Source: Thermoactinomyces mirandus
GTDB lineage: Bacteria > Bacillota > Bacilli > Thermoactinomycetales > Thermoactinomycetaceae
Length of the DNA: 38,539 nt
Direction: 5' to 3'
Assembly (NCBI RefSeq): GCF_013868055.1
Contig: NZ_JACEOL010000020.1
Location: 1 to 38,539 of the forward strand
Below the pieces are notes generated by a model. That model had not been told where the DNA came from, searched no databases, and was given only the letters and a program-made list of their open reading frames with translations. A program made the translations under genes and the position numbers. Shown one piece after another: positions 23,287-32,238 of the stretch; the first letter of the stretch is position 1, and every line of letters begins with the position of its first letter.

Positions 23287-24093
23287 ATGTCCGAACCTAT
23301 TGTCTTGATCACAGGAGCTTCCAGCGGCATTGGCGAAGCCATCGCCAGAAAATTGGCCGTTGCAGGATATTTCCCGATTCTGACAGCCAGAAATTTAGCG
23401 CGACTTCACCAACTCCAACAGGAACTCAATAAAGGAGCCGTCCTTTCATGTGACATCACCAGAGAGGAAGATGTGAAAAAACTGATTGATCAGATCATAC
23501 AAAAATTTGGCCGCATTGACATTTTGATCAACAGCGCCGGTTATGGACGATTTGGCGACGCCTTGGACATTTCCCTGGAAGATTATCAGGGAATGATGGA
23601 AACCAATTTTCTGGGGACAGTAAGAATGATCCATCATGTCTTGCCACATATGCTGGAGAATGGCGGTGGCCGGATCATCAATATCTCATCCATGGCCGGT
23701 CTGACGGGTATTCCAAATCTGGCGGGGTACTGTGCAACCAAATTTGCCTTAATCGGCTTTTCCGAATCTTTACGGCTGGAGTACTCACCCGCCATTCAGG
23801 TGGGAGTTCTCTGTCCGGGACCGGTCAGGACTCCGTTTTTCGGGGAAGAAGACCCCAATCATCACTTTCCTTCCCTTATTGCCAGGCAAATGTTGGATGC
23901 CGAAGATGTGGCCCTGGAAACGTTGAAAATGATTCAGCGGCCACGAATCGTAATCATCCCCAAAAAACTGAAATGGGCGCTGAAACTGAGACACTGGTTT
24001 CCTTCCCTTTTTCTGGCGCTTACAAAACAGTTGTACAGCCGGCTGAACATCAAAAACCGGAAATCAACTTTCCAACATATATCCAAATCATAA
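23287..24093 (+). CDS. short-chain dehydrogenase/reductase (SDR)
   Basis: A 268-residue classical SDR: TGASSGIGEA cofactor loop, CDITREED, INSAGYGRFG, catalytic serine in INISSMAG and YCATKFA, then GPVRTPF. The loop after strand two (TARNLARL) favours NADP. Family members reduce or oxidise many small carbonyls or lipids; the substrate is unknown. ATG at 23287 follows GGAGG by 7 nt; a TTG six bases earlier is less likely. Its stop is 13 nt before the kinase-like gene, so co-translation is likely. Confidence 0.92.
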   Translation: MSEPIVLITGASSGIGEAIARKLAVAGYFPILTARNLARLHQLQQELNKGAVLSCDITREEDVKKLIDQIIQKFGRIDILINSAGYGRFGDALDISLEDYQGMMETNFLGTVRMIHHVLPHMLENGGGRIINISSMAGLTGIPNLAGYCATKFALIGFSESLRLEYSPAIQVGVLCPGPVRTPFFGEEDPNHHFPSLIARQMLDAEDVALETLKMIQRPRIVIIPKKLKWALKLRHWFPSLFLALTKQLYSRLNIKNRKSTFQHISKS

Positions 24094-24106
24094 GGTGGAA
24101 TGTTTC

Positions 24107-24982
24107 ATGCACTTTTTTGTAGTCAATGCCGTATCGGGTAACGGCCGTGGACAGGAAGTATGGGCTTATATCAAAAGGCGACTGCATGAACTGGATCTTG
24201 ATTATCAGGTTCGGTTCACGCAGAGTATGGGAAATGCGACCGAAATCGTCAATGAAGTCAAACATCTGCCCGGACTCAAGGCAATCGTCGCCATTGGCGG
24301 AGATGGCACCATCAACGAAGTGGGCAGCGGCCTGATCGGGACTTCCGTTCCCATGGGCATTATTCCTGCCGGAACCGGCAATGACTTCGCCTTGGGACAC
24401 CAGATTCCGTTTGATCCGGAATATGCATTGAAACGCATATTGAAACATGAGACATACCAGGTAGATACAGCAAAAATAAATAACCGCTACATGATCAGCT
24501 TTGGCGGTACGGGCTTTGATGCCCTGGTGGCAGATGCCGTCCAGTTGCGCAGATGGCAGAAGCAATGGTTTGGCCGTTTGACCTATGGCATTGAAGCCTT
24601 GAAAATCTTTCGGTCGTTTACTCCCCGGCAGGTAACCATTACCGTGGACGGAGTTCAGTATGAGTATGAGAATGTATGGCTGATCGCCATTTCCAATATT
24701 CCAAACTATGCCGGCGGAATCAAGATTTGTCCCCAGGCACAGAACAACGACGGTCTGCTCGATCTGTGCTGTATCCAAAACCTGAATTCTTTCCAGTTCC
24801 TTCGCCTGTTTCCCACCGCCTATTCCGGAAAACATGTTCAACACCGATCCGTGGTGCTTCATCGGGGAAAAGAATTTACCATTTCACCGCAACATTCATT
24901 TATAGCCCATGTAGATGGAGAAATTCTGAAAGAAACACCAATTACTGTGAAAGTCGTACCGCGATCGCTGACCGTCCTGTAA
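24107..24982 (+). CDS. diacylglycerol kinase family lipid kinase (DgkB/YegS-like)
   Basis: A 291-residue lipid kinase with the DAGK catalytic signature IGGDGTINEVGSGL, PAGTGNDFALG and a C-terminal QHSFIAHVDGEIL beta domain. In Bacilli, DgkB returns diacylglycerol from lipoteichoic acid synthesis to phospholipid. The ATG at 24107 is chosen (AAGGTGG 8 nt upstream); the GTG at 24095 overlaps that site. With the SDR just upstream, a lipid-modifying unit is plausible but unproven. Confidence 0.9.
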   Translation: MHFFVVNAVSGNGRGQEVWAYIKRRLHELDLDYQVRFTQSMGNATEIVNEVKHLPGLKAIVAIGGDGTINEVGSGLIGTSVPMGIIPAGTGNDFALGHQIPFDPEYALKRILKHETYQVDTAKINNRYMISFGGTGFDALVADAVQLRRWQKQWFGRLTYGIEALKIFRSFTPRQVTITVDGVQYEYENVWLIAISNIPNYAGGIKICPQAQNNDGLLDLCCIQNLNSFQFLRLFPTAYSGKHVQHRSVVLHRGKEFTISPQHSFIAHVDGEILKETPITVKVVPRSLTVL

Positions 24983-25075
24983 CGGCGTTCACCGCACCGG
25001 GAAATGATTCTTTCCAAGAAAAAAGGAAAGAACAAAAAGTATAGAACTTCCAATTTTTTTCTGTTTTTTCATGAA

Positions 25076-27505
25076 TTATTGCGGCTGTTTCACGCGCTGC
25101 AAACGCAATGCGTTTAACACGACCGAGACCGAACTGAATGCCATCGCCGCTCCGGCCAGCCAGGGTTCCAACAAACCCATGGCAGCAACGGGAATGCCCA
25201 AACTGTTGTAAGCCAGGGCCCAAAAAAGATTCTGCTTGATATTCTTCATCGTTTCCCCGCTGATCATCAGCGCATCGGCTATATGTTTCAGGTCTCCGCT
25301 CATCAAGGTGATATCTCCTGTCTCCATGGCAACGTCCGTTCCCGTTCCGATCGCAATCCCGATATCCGCAGTGGCAAGCGCCGGAGCGTCATTGATCCCG
25401 TCGCCAACCATAGCCACTTTTTCCCCTTGTTGTTGCCACCTGTGAACCTCCTCGGCTTTCCCTTCCGGCAGAACTTCTGCCGACACAAGATCAATGCTCA
25501 CCTGTCTGGCAATTGCCTCAGCCGTACGCCGATTGTCCCCCGTAATCATGGCAACTTTCAGTCCCATCTGGCGCAGTCGTTCAATCGCAGAACGCGAAGT
25601 CTCTTTCACGGTGTCAGCCACAGCAAGAATTCCCGCACATTCTTGGTCCACCGCAATAATCATCGCTGTTTTTCCCTCTTCTTCCAGTTGAACCAACTGT
25701 TTTTCAATATGGGTGGTATCCATGCCGGACTGATTCATCAAGCGGCGGGTTCCAATGAGTATGTTTCGCCCGTCTGCCTCGGCTTTTACGCCTAGACCGG
25801 GAATCGCTTCAAAAGACTGGGGATCGTCAAACGGGATCTTCTCCTTTCTTATTCCTTCCACAATCGCTTGTGCCAGCGGATGCTCCGAATTTTTTTCCGC
25901 CGCGCCCGCCAGCCGTAATACCATTCCTCTATCCCGGTTACCGGAAATAATGATATCCGTCAATTCCGGTGTTCCATGAGTAACCGTTCCCGTTTTATCC
26001 AGGATCACCATTGTGGTCTGTTGCGCCCGCTCCAGATGTTCCCCACCCTTGAACAGGATTCCCCATTCCGCCGCACGGCCCGAACCGGCCATGATTGAAG
26101 TGGGGGTAGCCAATCCCAGCGCACAGGGACAGGCAATAACCATCACAGCCATCGCTTTTTCCAGCGCTTCAGCAAACAAATGCGGTTCCAGCAGGAAATA
26201 CCAGATTAAAAAAGTAAGAAAACTGATTCCTACCACAATGGGGACAAATATGCCGGAAATCCGGTCGGCAATCCGCTGAATCGGCGCTTTTGATCCCTGT
26301 GCTTCCTGGACAACCCGGATAATCCGGGCAAGTGTGGTATCTTTCCCTACTTTGGTTGCCTTGAAGACAAGACGCCCATGCTGGTTTACGGTCGCACCGA
26401 TCACCTTGTCCCCAACCTGTTTTTCCACCGGAACGCTTTCCCCGGTTAGCATCGACTCGTTAACGGCCGAACTGCCCTTTACCACTTCCCCATCAACCGG
26501 AATCTGTTCACCGGGTTTGACAATCACCAGATCGCCAACCTTCACTTCTTCAACCGGAATTGTCATTTCCTGACCATCCCGAATCACCAGGGCGGTTTTC
26601 GCCTGCAGCTCCATCAGTTTGGAAATCGCATCTGATGCTTTTCCCTTGGCGCGTGTCTCCAAAAGTTTTCCCAGTAAAATCAGGGTGATCAGGACAGCAC
26701 TGGTTTCAAAGTACAATCCCCGCTCGTGAACCATTGAAGCCGGCAGTGTCAGCATGGCAAACAGACTGTAAAAATACGCGGCCGAGGTTCCGAGCGCAAC
26801 CAGAACATCCATATTGGCACTTTTGTTGCGCAGCGCATTCCAGGCCCCTTTATAAAAAGGAGCACCGATTGCAAACTGAACCGGAGTGGCAAAGGCCAGC
26901 TGAATCCAGGGATTCATCAGCCACTCAGGCAGCCATAGAAAAGAAAGAAAAGAAAAATGCCCAATCATCGTCCATATGAGCGGCAAAGAGAGCAGGAGTG
27001 ATAAAAGAAACCGCAGCTTCTTTCTGTTCCACTCCTTCTGCTTATGATCCGGCCCTGCTTTTTCGGCGCTTTTGGGTTTTGCCCCGTACCCCAGCTGCCC
27101 GATTTTCCTGACAAGATCGGAAACCTCAACTTCTCCGGAATAATAGGTCACACTTGCTGTTTCCAATGCGAGATTGACAGAAACCTCATCCACACCGGCC
27201 AACCGGTTGAGGCCCTTTTCGATCCGGCTGGCGCAGGCTGCACAGGTCATTCCCGAAATCTCAAGTTCCGCTTTTTCCTTACGCACCTCATAGCCGAGGC
27301 TTTTGATTTTATTTTCAAGATCCGACAGGCTGATCCGCTCCGGATCATAGGTAACGCTTGCTTCTTCCAGTGCAAAATGAACATTTGCCGACTCCGTTCC
27401 ATCAAGTCTGGAAAGTCCTTTTTCAATCCGGTTTGCACATGCCGCGCACGTCATTCCTTCTACCGGCAGGCGAACCGTTTTTAAGTGGCGGAGGTCTTCT
27501 GACAA
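25076..27505 (-). CDS. copA: copper-exporting P1B-type ATPase CopA
   Basis: An 809-residue heavy-metal ATPase. Two N-terminal HMA domains carry [14 protein letters not shown] (Cys20, Cys23) and [14 protein letters not shown] (Cys88, Cys91). The membrane CPC motif ([10 protein letters not shown], near residue 460), phosphorylation site DKTGTVTHG (near 502), HP motif SEHPLAQA and [10 protein letters not shown] (near 700) are all intact. CPC with these HMA domains indicates Cu(I) export. TTG start at 27505 follows GGGAGGGG. It is 31 nt after copZ and shares its promoter. Confidence 0.96.
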   Translation of the reverse strand: MSEDLRHLKTVRLPVEGMTCAACANRIEKGLSRLDGTESANVHFALEEASVTYDPERISLSDLENKIKSLGYEVRKEKAELEISGMTCAACASRIEKGLNRLAGVDEVSVNLALETASVTYYSGEVEVSDLVRKIGQLGYGAKPKSAEKAGPDHKQKEWNRKKLRFLLSLLLSLPLIWTMIGHFSFLSFLWLPEWLMNPWIQLAFATPVQFAIGAPFYKGAWNALRNKSANMDVLVALGTSAAYFYSLFAMLTLPASMVHERGLYFETSAVLITLILLGKLLETRAKGKASDAISKLMELQAKTALVIRDGQEMTIPVEEVKVGDLVIVKPGEQIPVDGEVVKGSSAVNESMLTGESVPVEKQVGDKVIGATVNQHGRLVFKATKVGKDTTLARIIRVVQEAQGSKAPIQRIADRISGIFVPIVVGISFLTFLIWYFLLEPHLFAEALEKAMAVMVIACPCALGLATPTSIMAGSGRAAEWGILFKGGEHLERAQQTTMVILDKTGTVTHGTPELTDIIISGNRDRGMVLRLAGAAEKNSEHPLAQAIVEGIRKEKIPFDDPQSFEAIPGLGVKAEADGRNILIGTRRLMNQSGMDTTHIEKQLVQLEEEGKTAMIIAVDQECAGILAVADTVKETSRSAIERLRQMGLKVAMITGDNRRTAEAIARQVSIDLVSAEVLPEGKAEEVHRWQQQGEKVAMVGDGINDAPALATADIGIAIGTGTDVAMETGDITLMSGDLKHIADALMISGETMKNIKQNLFWALAYNSLGIPVAAMGLLEPWLAGAAMAFSSVSVVLNALRLQRVKQPQ

Positions 27506-27536
27506 TTTCCACCCCTCCCAGTCATCTTCATCAAAA

Positions 27537-27740
27537 TCATGCTACGACATCGTATCCCTGGTCCTCAATCGTTTCTTTCACTTTGGATAAATCAACAGAC
27601 TGTTCATCATAGGAAACTTTTACGGTCCCGCTTCCCAAATCCACTTTTGCTTCGACCCCGATTCTTTTTAATGCTCCTTCAATCGCTTTCACACAATGAT
27701 TGCAAGACATTCCTTCAACACGGATGGTTTCTTTTTTCAT
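27537..27740 (-). CDS. copZ: copper chaperone CopZ
   Basis: A 67-residue HMA-domain protein with the Cu(I) site [15 protein letters not shown] and a C-terminal IEDQGYDV loop typical of CopZ. It passes Cu(I) to the CopA N-terminal domains. ATG at 27740 follows GGAGGAG; the longer in-frame start at 27767 lies in the leader. Promoter with a G/C-block operator lies at 27781-27809. Confidence 0.94.
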   Translation of the reverse strand: MKKETIRVEGMSCNHCVKAIEGALKRIGVEAKVDLGSGTVKVSYDEQSVDLSKVKETIEDQGYDVVA

Positions 27741-27780
27741 AACAGTCTCCTCCATCATTAAATTCATTCCTTACATCCTT

Positions 27781-27809
27781 ATTATAGTATACCCCCCTAT
27801 TGTATGCAA
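27781..27809 (-). promoter_or_regulatory. copZA promoter with CsoR-type operator
   Basis: On the minus strand TTGCAT (27809..27804) and TATAAT (27786..27781) are 17 nt apart. The spacer contains ATACAATAGGGGGGTAT, an ATAC/GTAT-ended element with a six-G block, the pattern of copper CsoR operators. A repressor here would block polymerase directly. Confidence 0.65.
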
Positions 27810-27920
27810 AAAAGTCCTGAAATATCCTGAGGTATACCTTACTTCCATCATATACCTGATTTATTTTCGACATAATCCGTCCATTTCCTTTCTTCAACCG
27901 GTTTTTCAATCTTCCCTCAG

Positions 27921-27957
27921 AAAAAGGGAACAGCCCTGTTTTGCGGCTGCTCCCTTA
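27921..27957 (-). terminator. intrinsic terminator of the GH18 gene
   Basis: GGGAGCAGCC and GGGCTGTTCCC pair on the minus strand, followed by TTTTTCTG. It lies 15 nt after the GH18 stop. The 110 nt between this and the copZ promoter carry no gene. Confidence 0.88.
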
Positions 27958-27972
27958 AAACGGCTTCTTTCA

Positions 27973-29154
27973 TCAATACTTTCGAATCTGAAAGTTTTCC
28001 CGGAGTAATGACCAGTTTTTCGGGAAATCTTCGCCAAGTACCCAGTAACTGATCCCCCGTAAGCCGTATTCCTTGATCAGGTTGAATTTGGCCTGCATAC
28101 TGTGTTCGTTTTCAAACCAGACAACATGCTTTTTCCCTTGCTTGTCCCAGTAATAGAAAAAAGGGGCATCGTCCCGGTTGTTATACTCAATTTTCAGCGC
28201 CCTGTTTTTAGCAAATGTCTCCGCTTCCTGCGGGGCGATTCGCTTGGCCGGAGGGCCTCCTTTACGGTACGGCAATATCCAGTCGTAACCGTACAGGGGA
28301 GCTCCCATGACAATTTTTTCGCGAGGAATTTTCTTTACCGCATAGTCAACAACCTTGCGAACCTGCGGGATTGGTGCCACAGCCATTGGCGGCCCGCCCG
28401 TCCATCCCCATTCATACGTCATTAAAATCACAAAGTCTGCTACTTTCCCGTGAAAAGCATAGTCATGCGCTCCATGCCAAGGACCCGACTGCGTATCGCT
28501 GCTTTTGGGCGCCAACGCTGTCGAAACAGTGAATCCTTCCCTTTTCACCCTCGGCAAAATTGTCTCCAAAAAGCCGTTATACAGTTTCCGATCCTTTTCA
28601 TAGATATGCTCAAAATCTACATTAAGAGCGCGATATCCTCTTTGTTTCATCACCGTAACCACGTTTTGGATCAGCCGTCTGGATGCCTGTCGATCCGTAA
28701 AAATCCGGTGCGCCAGATCAGGCTGGAAATTTCCATCGGCAAAATTGGTCAGCACCAGCATCGGAATGGCCCCGTTACGACGGGTAGCAGCCAGCGGGGC
28801 TTCATCTTTTAACGGAATCAGATCCCCATTCGGCTTGACCTGATAACTGAAGAAAGCAACATACGTCAAGTCGCGGGCTGCTTCATTCACATCACTGACT
28901 GCTGTTTCGGGAACAATCGGTTCCAAAAAGCCAATGCTTTCGATTGGCTTTTTCTTTCCTTTCAAGTCAAGCTCGTTTTCACCCCTCTCATCCGGCAAAA
29001 CCCTTCCTCTGCTGGTTAACGGAACTTTTTCCGGCTGGGCGGCCCGGTTACTGATTTGCTGGGGATTGTTCCGGTCAGGACTTGTCTGGTTTAATCCATT
29101 ACAGCCTGCCAATAAAAAGATAAAAACTAAAAAAGCTAAAAAGGGTTTTCTCAT
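27973..29154 (-). CDS. GH18 family lipoprotein, spore cortex/peptidoglycan hydrolase-like (YaaH/SleL-type)
   Basis: A 393-residue lipoprotein: signal peptide with lipobox LLAGC (Cys18), a linker of about 55 residues, and a GH18 barrel from about residue 70 (YVAFFSYQVKPNGDL, ALNVDFEHI with catalytic Glu182, ILMTYEWGWTGGPPMAV, VMGAPLYGYDW, GISYWVLGEDFP). Spore GH18 proteins act as N-acetylglucosaminidases on cortex peptidoglycan. LysM repeats of SleL are absent, replaced by a membrane anchor, as in YdhD-like forms. ATG at 29154 follows AAAGGTGATC. The 97-codon in-frame upstream extension has no ribosome binding site and is rejected. Confidence 0.9.
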   Translation of the reverse strand: MRKPFLAFLVFIFLLAGCNGLNQTSPDRNNPQQISNRAAQPEKVPLTSRGRVLPDERGENELDLKGKKKPIESIGFLEPIVPETAVSDVNEAARDLTYVAFFSYQVKPNGDLIPLKDEAPLAATRRNGAIPMLVLTNFADGNFQPDLAHRIFTDRQASRRLIQNVVTVMKQRGYRALNVDFEHIYEKDRKLYNGFLETILPRVKREGFTVSTALAPKSSDTQSGPWHGAHDYAFHGKVADFVILMTYEWGWTGGPPMAVAPIPQVRKVVDYAVKKIPREKIVMGAPLYGYDWILPYRKGGPPAKRIAPQEAETFAKNRALKIEYNNRDDAPFFYYWDKQGKKHVVWFENEHSMQAKFNLIKEYGLRGISYWVLGEDFPKNWSLLRENFQIRKY

Positions 29155-29986
29155 ATTGATCACCTTTGTTGGAAAAAATTGATTATCTATAATATCTTTC
29201 GGATTTCTCTTTTTATGCACCGCTAATTTTCCGGCATGGTTTAATTGACTTTCGGATTGGAAAAAATGAGGGCCAATTCCTTGTAATGCCCAAATGACAG
29301 CAGGCTTTCGAGATCCGGGATGGGCACCGAAATCCAAATATTCCCGCTGGATCTGTTTTGGTGCAATTACGGATGCAACCTTGTCCGGATCGGACAACCA
29401 GCAGCAGCAATTTCTCTGTCCGCTTCCAGGAACAGACGTTAACACCGGATTAAAACCAAAAAATTTTTCAAGTTAATCCTGGAAACTTGCTATTCCCATC
29501 CAGTGATATGGTCAGAAATTGAATACAGGGGCCCGCGGCTATGTCCGGATGCAACTGGGAAAGCTTGACTCGTGGGAGGCACACCAGTCGATTGTCACGC
29601 TTCTTGCCATTCTGCTTGCTCTGTTTAAAGGCCGCCTATTCCGCAGAATATATTAAAAATAAAATATAATCAGGTTAAATTTAAAGAAGAAATCGTTGCT
29701 TGATCAAAGACGGCTTTTTGGTTTAGGAAAACTTATTTTTTAGTGTGTTTTTATAATATTTTAAAATAAAATTGTTTGATGACAGGAGCTGATTTCTTGG
29801 GAATGCCATCTGCCTGAAATTGCTTTCTGTAGCAAAACAATCTCTAAAATCTTATTCTAGGAACATGGCCGCCAACAGGCTTGTGGAAAACTTTTTCCGC
29901 AAAAAATAATAAAGATCAGTTGTATAAAAGTAACAAAAGTTATAAAATTTTGTCTGAGAATTATTGTTCAAGAAGGGAGATCGCTT
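29155..29986. other. 830-bp stretch without a recognised gene
   Basis: Nothing recognisable was found. The most coding-like piece is a plus-strand frame at 29519-29656 (TTG start, 45 codons), which includes KLDSWEAHQSIVTLLAILLA and ends RLFRRIY. It may be the C-terminal scrap of a membrane protein. From 29660 to 29980 the DNA is A/T-rich and probably holds the promoter of the next gene. Confidence 0.4.
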
Positions 29987-30319
29987 GTGGAGGAGTCACA
30001 ATGGAAAGCAAAAATCCGACTAATTGCTGATAAAGAAGAGAAAATCATTCAGCAATTATTAAACTATAACCCCCAGCCTCATTTGACGGAAGTCATGGAT
30101 CGCTGTTCATTATGTTACAAAAAAACACACCGGATCGATATCCGGATCGTCGAAGACCAGGAAGGCCTTTTTGAAGATGGCATCAAAGTTTGCAAACATT
30201 GTGCTGAAAAGCATCGATTAAAAGAATTATTTAACGAAAAATCCGCCTCGTACCACGGCTTGACAGAAGCCATTCTGCGAATCTGCGGAACCGCTTATTT
30301 AAAAAATTACAAAGAATAG
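29987..30319 (+). CDS. small zinc-finger-like protein, unknown function
   Basis: A 110-residue unknown protein. Two CXXC pairs (DRCSLCYK near residue 40 and VCKHCAEKH near residue 70) suggest a treble-clef or zinc-ribbon metal site. The first 35 residues are helical and charged. A lone Cys near residue 99 (RICGTAY) follows. GTG start at 29987 is preceded by AAGGGAG. It is followed 57 nt later by an 11-codon ORF with its own strong ribosome binding site and then a terminator. It resembles the other small cysteine proteins on the opposite strand in style, not in sequence. Confidence 0.7.
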   Translation: MEESQWKAKIRLIADKEEKIIQQLLNYNPQPHLTEVMDRCSLCYKKTHRIDIRIVEDQEGLFEDGIKVCKHCAEKHRLKELFNEKSASYHGLTEAILRICGTAYLKNYKE

Positions 30320-30376
30320 AAGGATTTTAATAAATTATCGCCAATAATATAAAAAACAACTGTGGGGGTGAGAGAA

Positions 30377-30412
30377 ATGCACTTTTGCTGTGGCGAACCA
30401 CCAGCAGTCTAA
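30377..30412 (+). CDS. candidate 11-residue cysteine-containing micropeptide
   Basis: ATG at 30377 is preceded by GGGGGTGAGAGAA, a strong Shine-Dalgarno with good spacing, and encodes MHFCCGEPPAV followed by TAA. A strong terminator starts 33 nt later. It could be a signalling or metal-binding peptide, a leader peptide, or chance. No homologue is known to me. Confidence 0.35.
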   Translation: MHFCCGEPPAV

Positions 30413-30444
30413 ATACATAATTTAAAATTATTCAAATTTTGAAT

Positions 30445-30482
30445 AAGGTTACCGATCGGAACAAAGGATTGGTAACCTTTTC
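30445..30482 (+). terminator. strong intrinsic terminator
   Basis: AAGGTTACC (30445-30453) and GGTAACCTT (30471-30479) form a nine-base stem followed by TTTCTATTT. It ends the transcript of the 29987 gene and the micro-ORF. An adjacent TTATTCA/TGAATAA repeat precedes it. Confidence 0.85.
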
Positions 30483-30610
30483 TATTTCCACGAGATTGCT
30501 CCATTCCTGGCAAAAGGGACAAAATCGGCAAAGGACGCCTAAGCACCCGCCTTAAAGTGAAGACTGCTGCGATGCGCGGCAACCTGGAAAACAGGCGCAA
30601 AATAAAAATC

Positions 30611-30643
30611 GGATCAGTAAACGGATGATCCGTTTACTGATCC
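30611..30643. terminator. intrinsic terminator of the small-protein cassette
   Basis: A perfect 14-base stem (GGATCAGTAAACGG with CCGTTTACTGATCC, 5-base loop) lies 20 nt after the stop of the minus-strand gene. On that strand it is followed by GATTTTTATTTTG. Confidence 0.88.
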
Positions 30644-30662
30644 TTTCATTCCCGTAGATTCA

Positions 30663-30872
30663 TTATTTCACTTTCCATAACTTCCAACGCTTGAACAGCC
30701 CCAACCGATCCTCGCCGAATTGAACCTGTTTGCATTCTTCCAGCGTTGTCGCCTGTGCTTCACAGAAGCGCTTGATCCTGGACAGGTTTGTAATCTCTTT
30801 AGTCTTTCCGCTTGCACAGTGTATGACGATAATCTTGTGATCGGTCTGGTCGTACCAGTATCGTATCGACAT
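30663..30872 (-). CDS. small conserved unknown protein B2 (MSIRYWYDQ family)
   Basis: A 69-residue unknown protein starting MSIRYWYDQTDHKIIVIHCA. It is clearly paralogous (about two-thirds identical) to the gene at 31832-32041. Cysteines in HCAS, RFCEAQ and EECKQVQ and the tail GEDRLGLF-x-RWKLWK are shared. The two genes also share the leader AAAGTGAAAGAGGTA before the ATG. It is 27 nt downstream of the 97-residue cysteine protein, forming cassette 2. No domain is recognised; small size and three invariant cysteines could suit metal or redox binding. Confidence 0.75.
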   Translation of the reverse strand: MSIRYWYDQTDHKIIVIHCASGKTKEITNLSRIKRFCEAQATTLEECKQVQFGEDRLGLFKRWKLWKVK

Positions 30873-30899
30873 AATCAGACTACCTCTTTCACTTTGAAT

Positions 30900-31193
30900 T
30901 CATCCTTTTCGCGCCACCGTAACCATACCGGTTATGATCGACTGTACATCTTTCCCGGCATACGGTGTATCCTGAAGCCAGATCTTTTGCTGGCGCACAT
31001 CATTGATGACATTAAATTCCGAATAACTCAAAACTTCTTTTTGTTCTTCCCGGCATTTGGAACTGTTGCACACAAACCGTTGCCCTGGATGAGGCTTTTC
31101 GGTCTGGCAACAATTCGATTTGATTACTGTTTCACAATCCTTGCATTTAATCCAAAACAGATAGAGTGTTTCAACCGTTTTCATTTCCTCCAT
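30900..31193 (-). CDS. small cysteine-rich unknown protein A2 (zinc-ribbon-like)
   Basis: A 97-residue unknown protein. KCKDC (residues 17-20), NCC near 28 and FVCNSSKC near 42-47 could make a zinc-ribbon site. The C-terminal half (VINDVRQQKIWLQDTPYAGK, then VQSIITGMV) weakly matches the 85-residue protein at 32239-32496, around RxxCNSxxC and a final I-x-G segment. It heads cassette 2 with the MSIRYWYDQ gene just behind. ATG at 31193 follows GGAGAAG. A TTGCCA-17-TATACT promoter lies about 155 nt upstream. Confidence 0.7.
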   Translation of the reverse strand: MEEMKTVETLYLFWIKCKDCETVIKSNCCQTEKPHPGQRFVCNSSKCREEQKEVLSYSEFNVINDVRQQKIWLQDTPYAGKDVQSIITGMVTVARKG

Positions 31194-31346
31194 TTATACA
31201 CACTTCTCCTGTAAAAAACGTTTTTTTCTTGACTCACCAATACCGACCTCCATCCAATCTTTTTCTCCGATGCAGAACTGATTGAATAATGATTTATGAT
31301 CAGACAACACACAAACCGTTAAACAGGCGATGTTTTGCTTGTTTTT

Positions 31347-31375
31347 AGTATATAACCCATGACGAATAGTGGCAA
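31347..31375 (-). promoter_or_regulatory. sigma-A promoter for cassette 2
   Basis: On the minus strand TTGCCA (31375..31370), a 17-nt spacer and TATACT (31352..31347) fit the consensus and point to the 97-residue protein gene, giving a leader of about 145 nt. Confidence 0.6.
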
Positions 31376-31439
31376 ATTTCTGAAATAACCGTATTTTCTT
31401 ATATTTTATTCCAGATATTTAGAATGATTATCATAATAT

Positions 31440-31472
31440 ACTGCCAAAAAGACCAGATATTTGGCAGTTTTT
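31440..31472 (+). terminator. intrinsic terminator with no known upstream gene
   Basis: ACTGCCAAA (31440-31448) and TTTGGCAGT (31460-31468) pair and are followed by TTTTATG on the plus strand. No plus-strand gene precedes it, so an unannotated transcript may end here. The stretch 31473-31831 shows no recognisable gene on either strand. Confidence 0.7.
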
Positions 31473-31831
31473 ATGAGATAAACCGAAAATCGGAATCCCC
31501 TCGCCCGATTTTTGCAAAAAATTTTTTTGCAGAAATACTGGACCGTCCTCGCCTTTCCCATAAAAAAACCTGCAGACCAAGGATTTTGGTTTACCGGAAC
31601 GTTTTCCTCAGTATCTTTGGTTTTTCTTCTCCCGATACGATTGCAAACACCTCCCGGAATTTTTCCGACGTTCAGGATGTTCGCGGTTGTTGAAAACTTG
31701 CCTATCGTACAGGATTTCCCCAACAGATATGTGATTTTTATAACAAAAATACCTCTACCGTCAGCAGAGGCTCTCCATATCATCCTTTTATGGTTTTGGT
31801 CTGGCGCTATCTTTGTATGCCAATCTGCACT

Positions 31832-32041
31832 CTACCATTTCCACAACTTCCACGGCCTGTTAAACATGCCTAACCGGTCCTCTCCGCTTTGAACTTGTTT
31901 GCATTCGTCGAGCGTAATCCCCTGGGCTTTGCAAAAGCGATCAATCTTGACCGGACTTTTGATCACTTTTGTCTTTCTGCTCGCACAATGCTGGACGATA
32001 AGCTTTTGGTTTGTCTGATCATACCAATAGCGAATCGACAT
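31832..32041 (-). CDS. small conserved unknown protein B1 (MSIRYWYDQ family)
   Basis: A 69-residue paralogue of the 30663-30872 gene: MSIRYWYDQTNQKLIVQHCA, then RFCKAQGITLDECKQVQ and GEDRLGMF-NRPWKLWKW. The ATG at 32041 is chosen by alignment with the paralogue, although the frame is open to 32059; AAAGAGG precedes it. It follows the 85-residue gene by 197 nt, forming cassette 1. Function is unknown. Confidence 0.75.
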   Translation of the reverse strand: MSIRYWYDQTNQKLIVQHCASRKTKVIKSPVKIDRFCKAQGITLDECKQVQSGEDRLGMFNRPWKLWKW

Positions 32042-32238
32042 GATCAATACCTCTTTCACTTTAAATTGATTTTCAGATTCGAGTTACCATCGCCACATAC
32101 AAGTTTTTTGTTAAGAGGGATACTAAATAGCCAATAATTCAAAATTTTTCATTGATATCACGGTGCCCTGATTTTCTTGTTTTTTCTGCCAACCTATGAT
32201 TCTATGCCATTTAAAAATAACTTTCCATTCCACACCTG

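Noticed and set aside
24050..24862. 270-codon minus-strand frame
   Set aside because: Entirely antisense to the diacylglycerol kinase-like gene, whose catalytic motifs are unambiguous.
29155..29445. 97-codon in-frame N-terminal extension of the GH18 lipoprotein
   Set aside because: It would bury the signal peptide and lipobox inside the protein; AAAGGTGATC before the ATG at 29154 marks the real start.
30490..30627. Plus-strand frame with a basic KVKTAAMRGNLENRRKIKIG stretch
   Set aside because: Lies after a strong terminator with no start or ribosome binding site; not supportable as a gene.
31421..31440. Fur-box-like TGATAATCATT on the minus strand
   Set aside because: Only a partial match to the 15-bp Fur consensus, about 50 nt upstream of the promoter -35 box, in A/T-rich DNA where such matches are common.
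31406..31892. 125-126 codon frames on both strands between the cassettes
   Set aside because: No ribosome binding sites or motifs; composition not protein-like.
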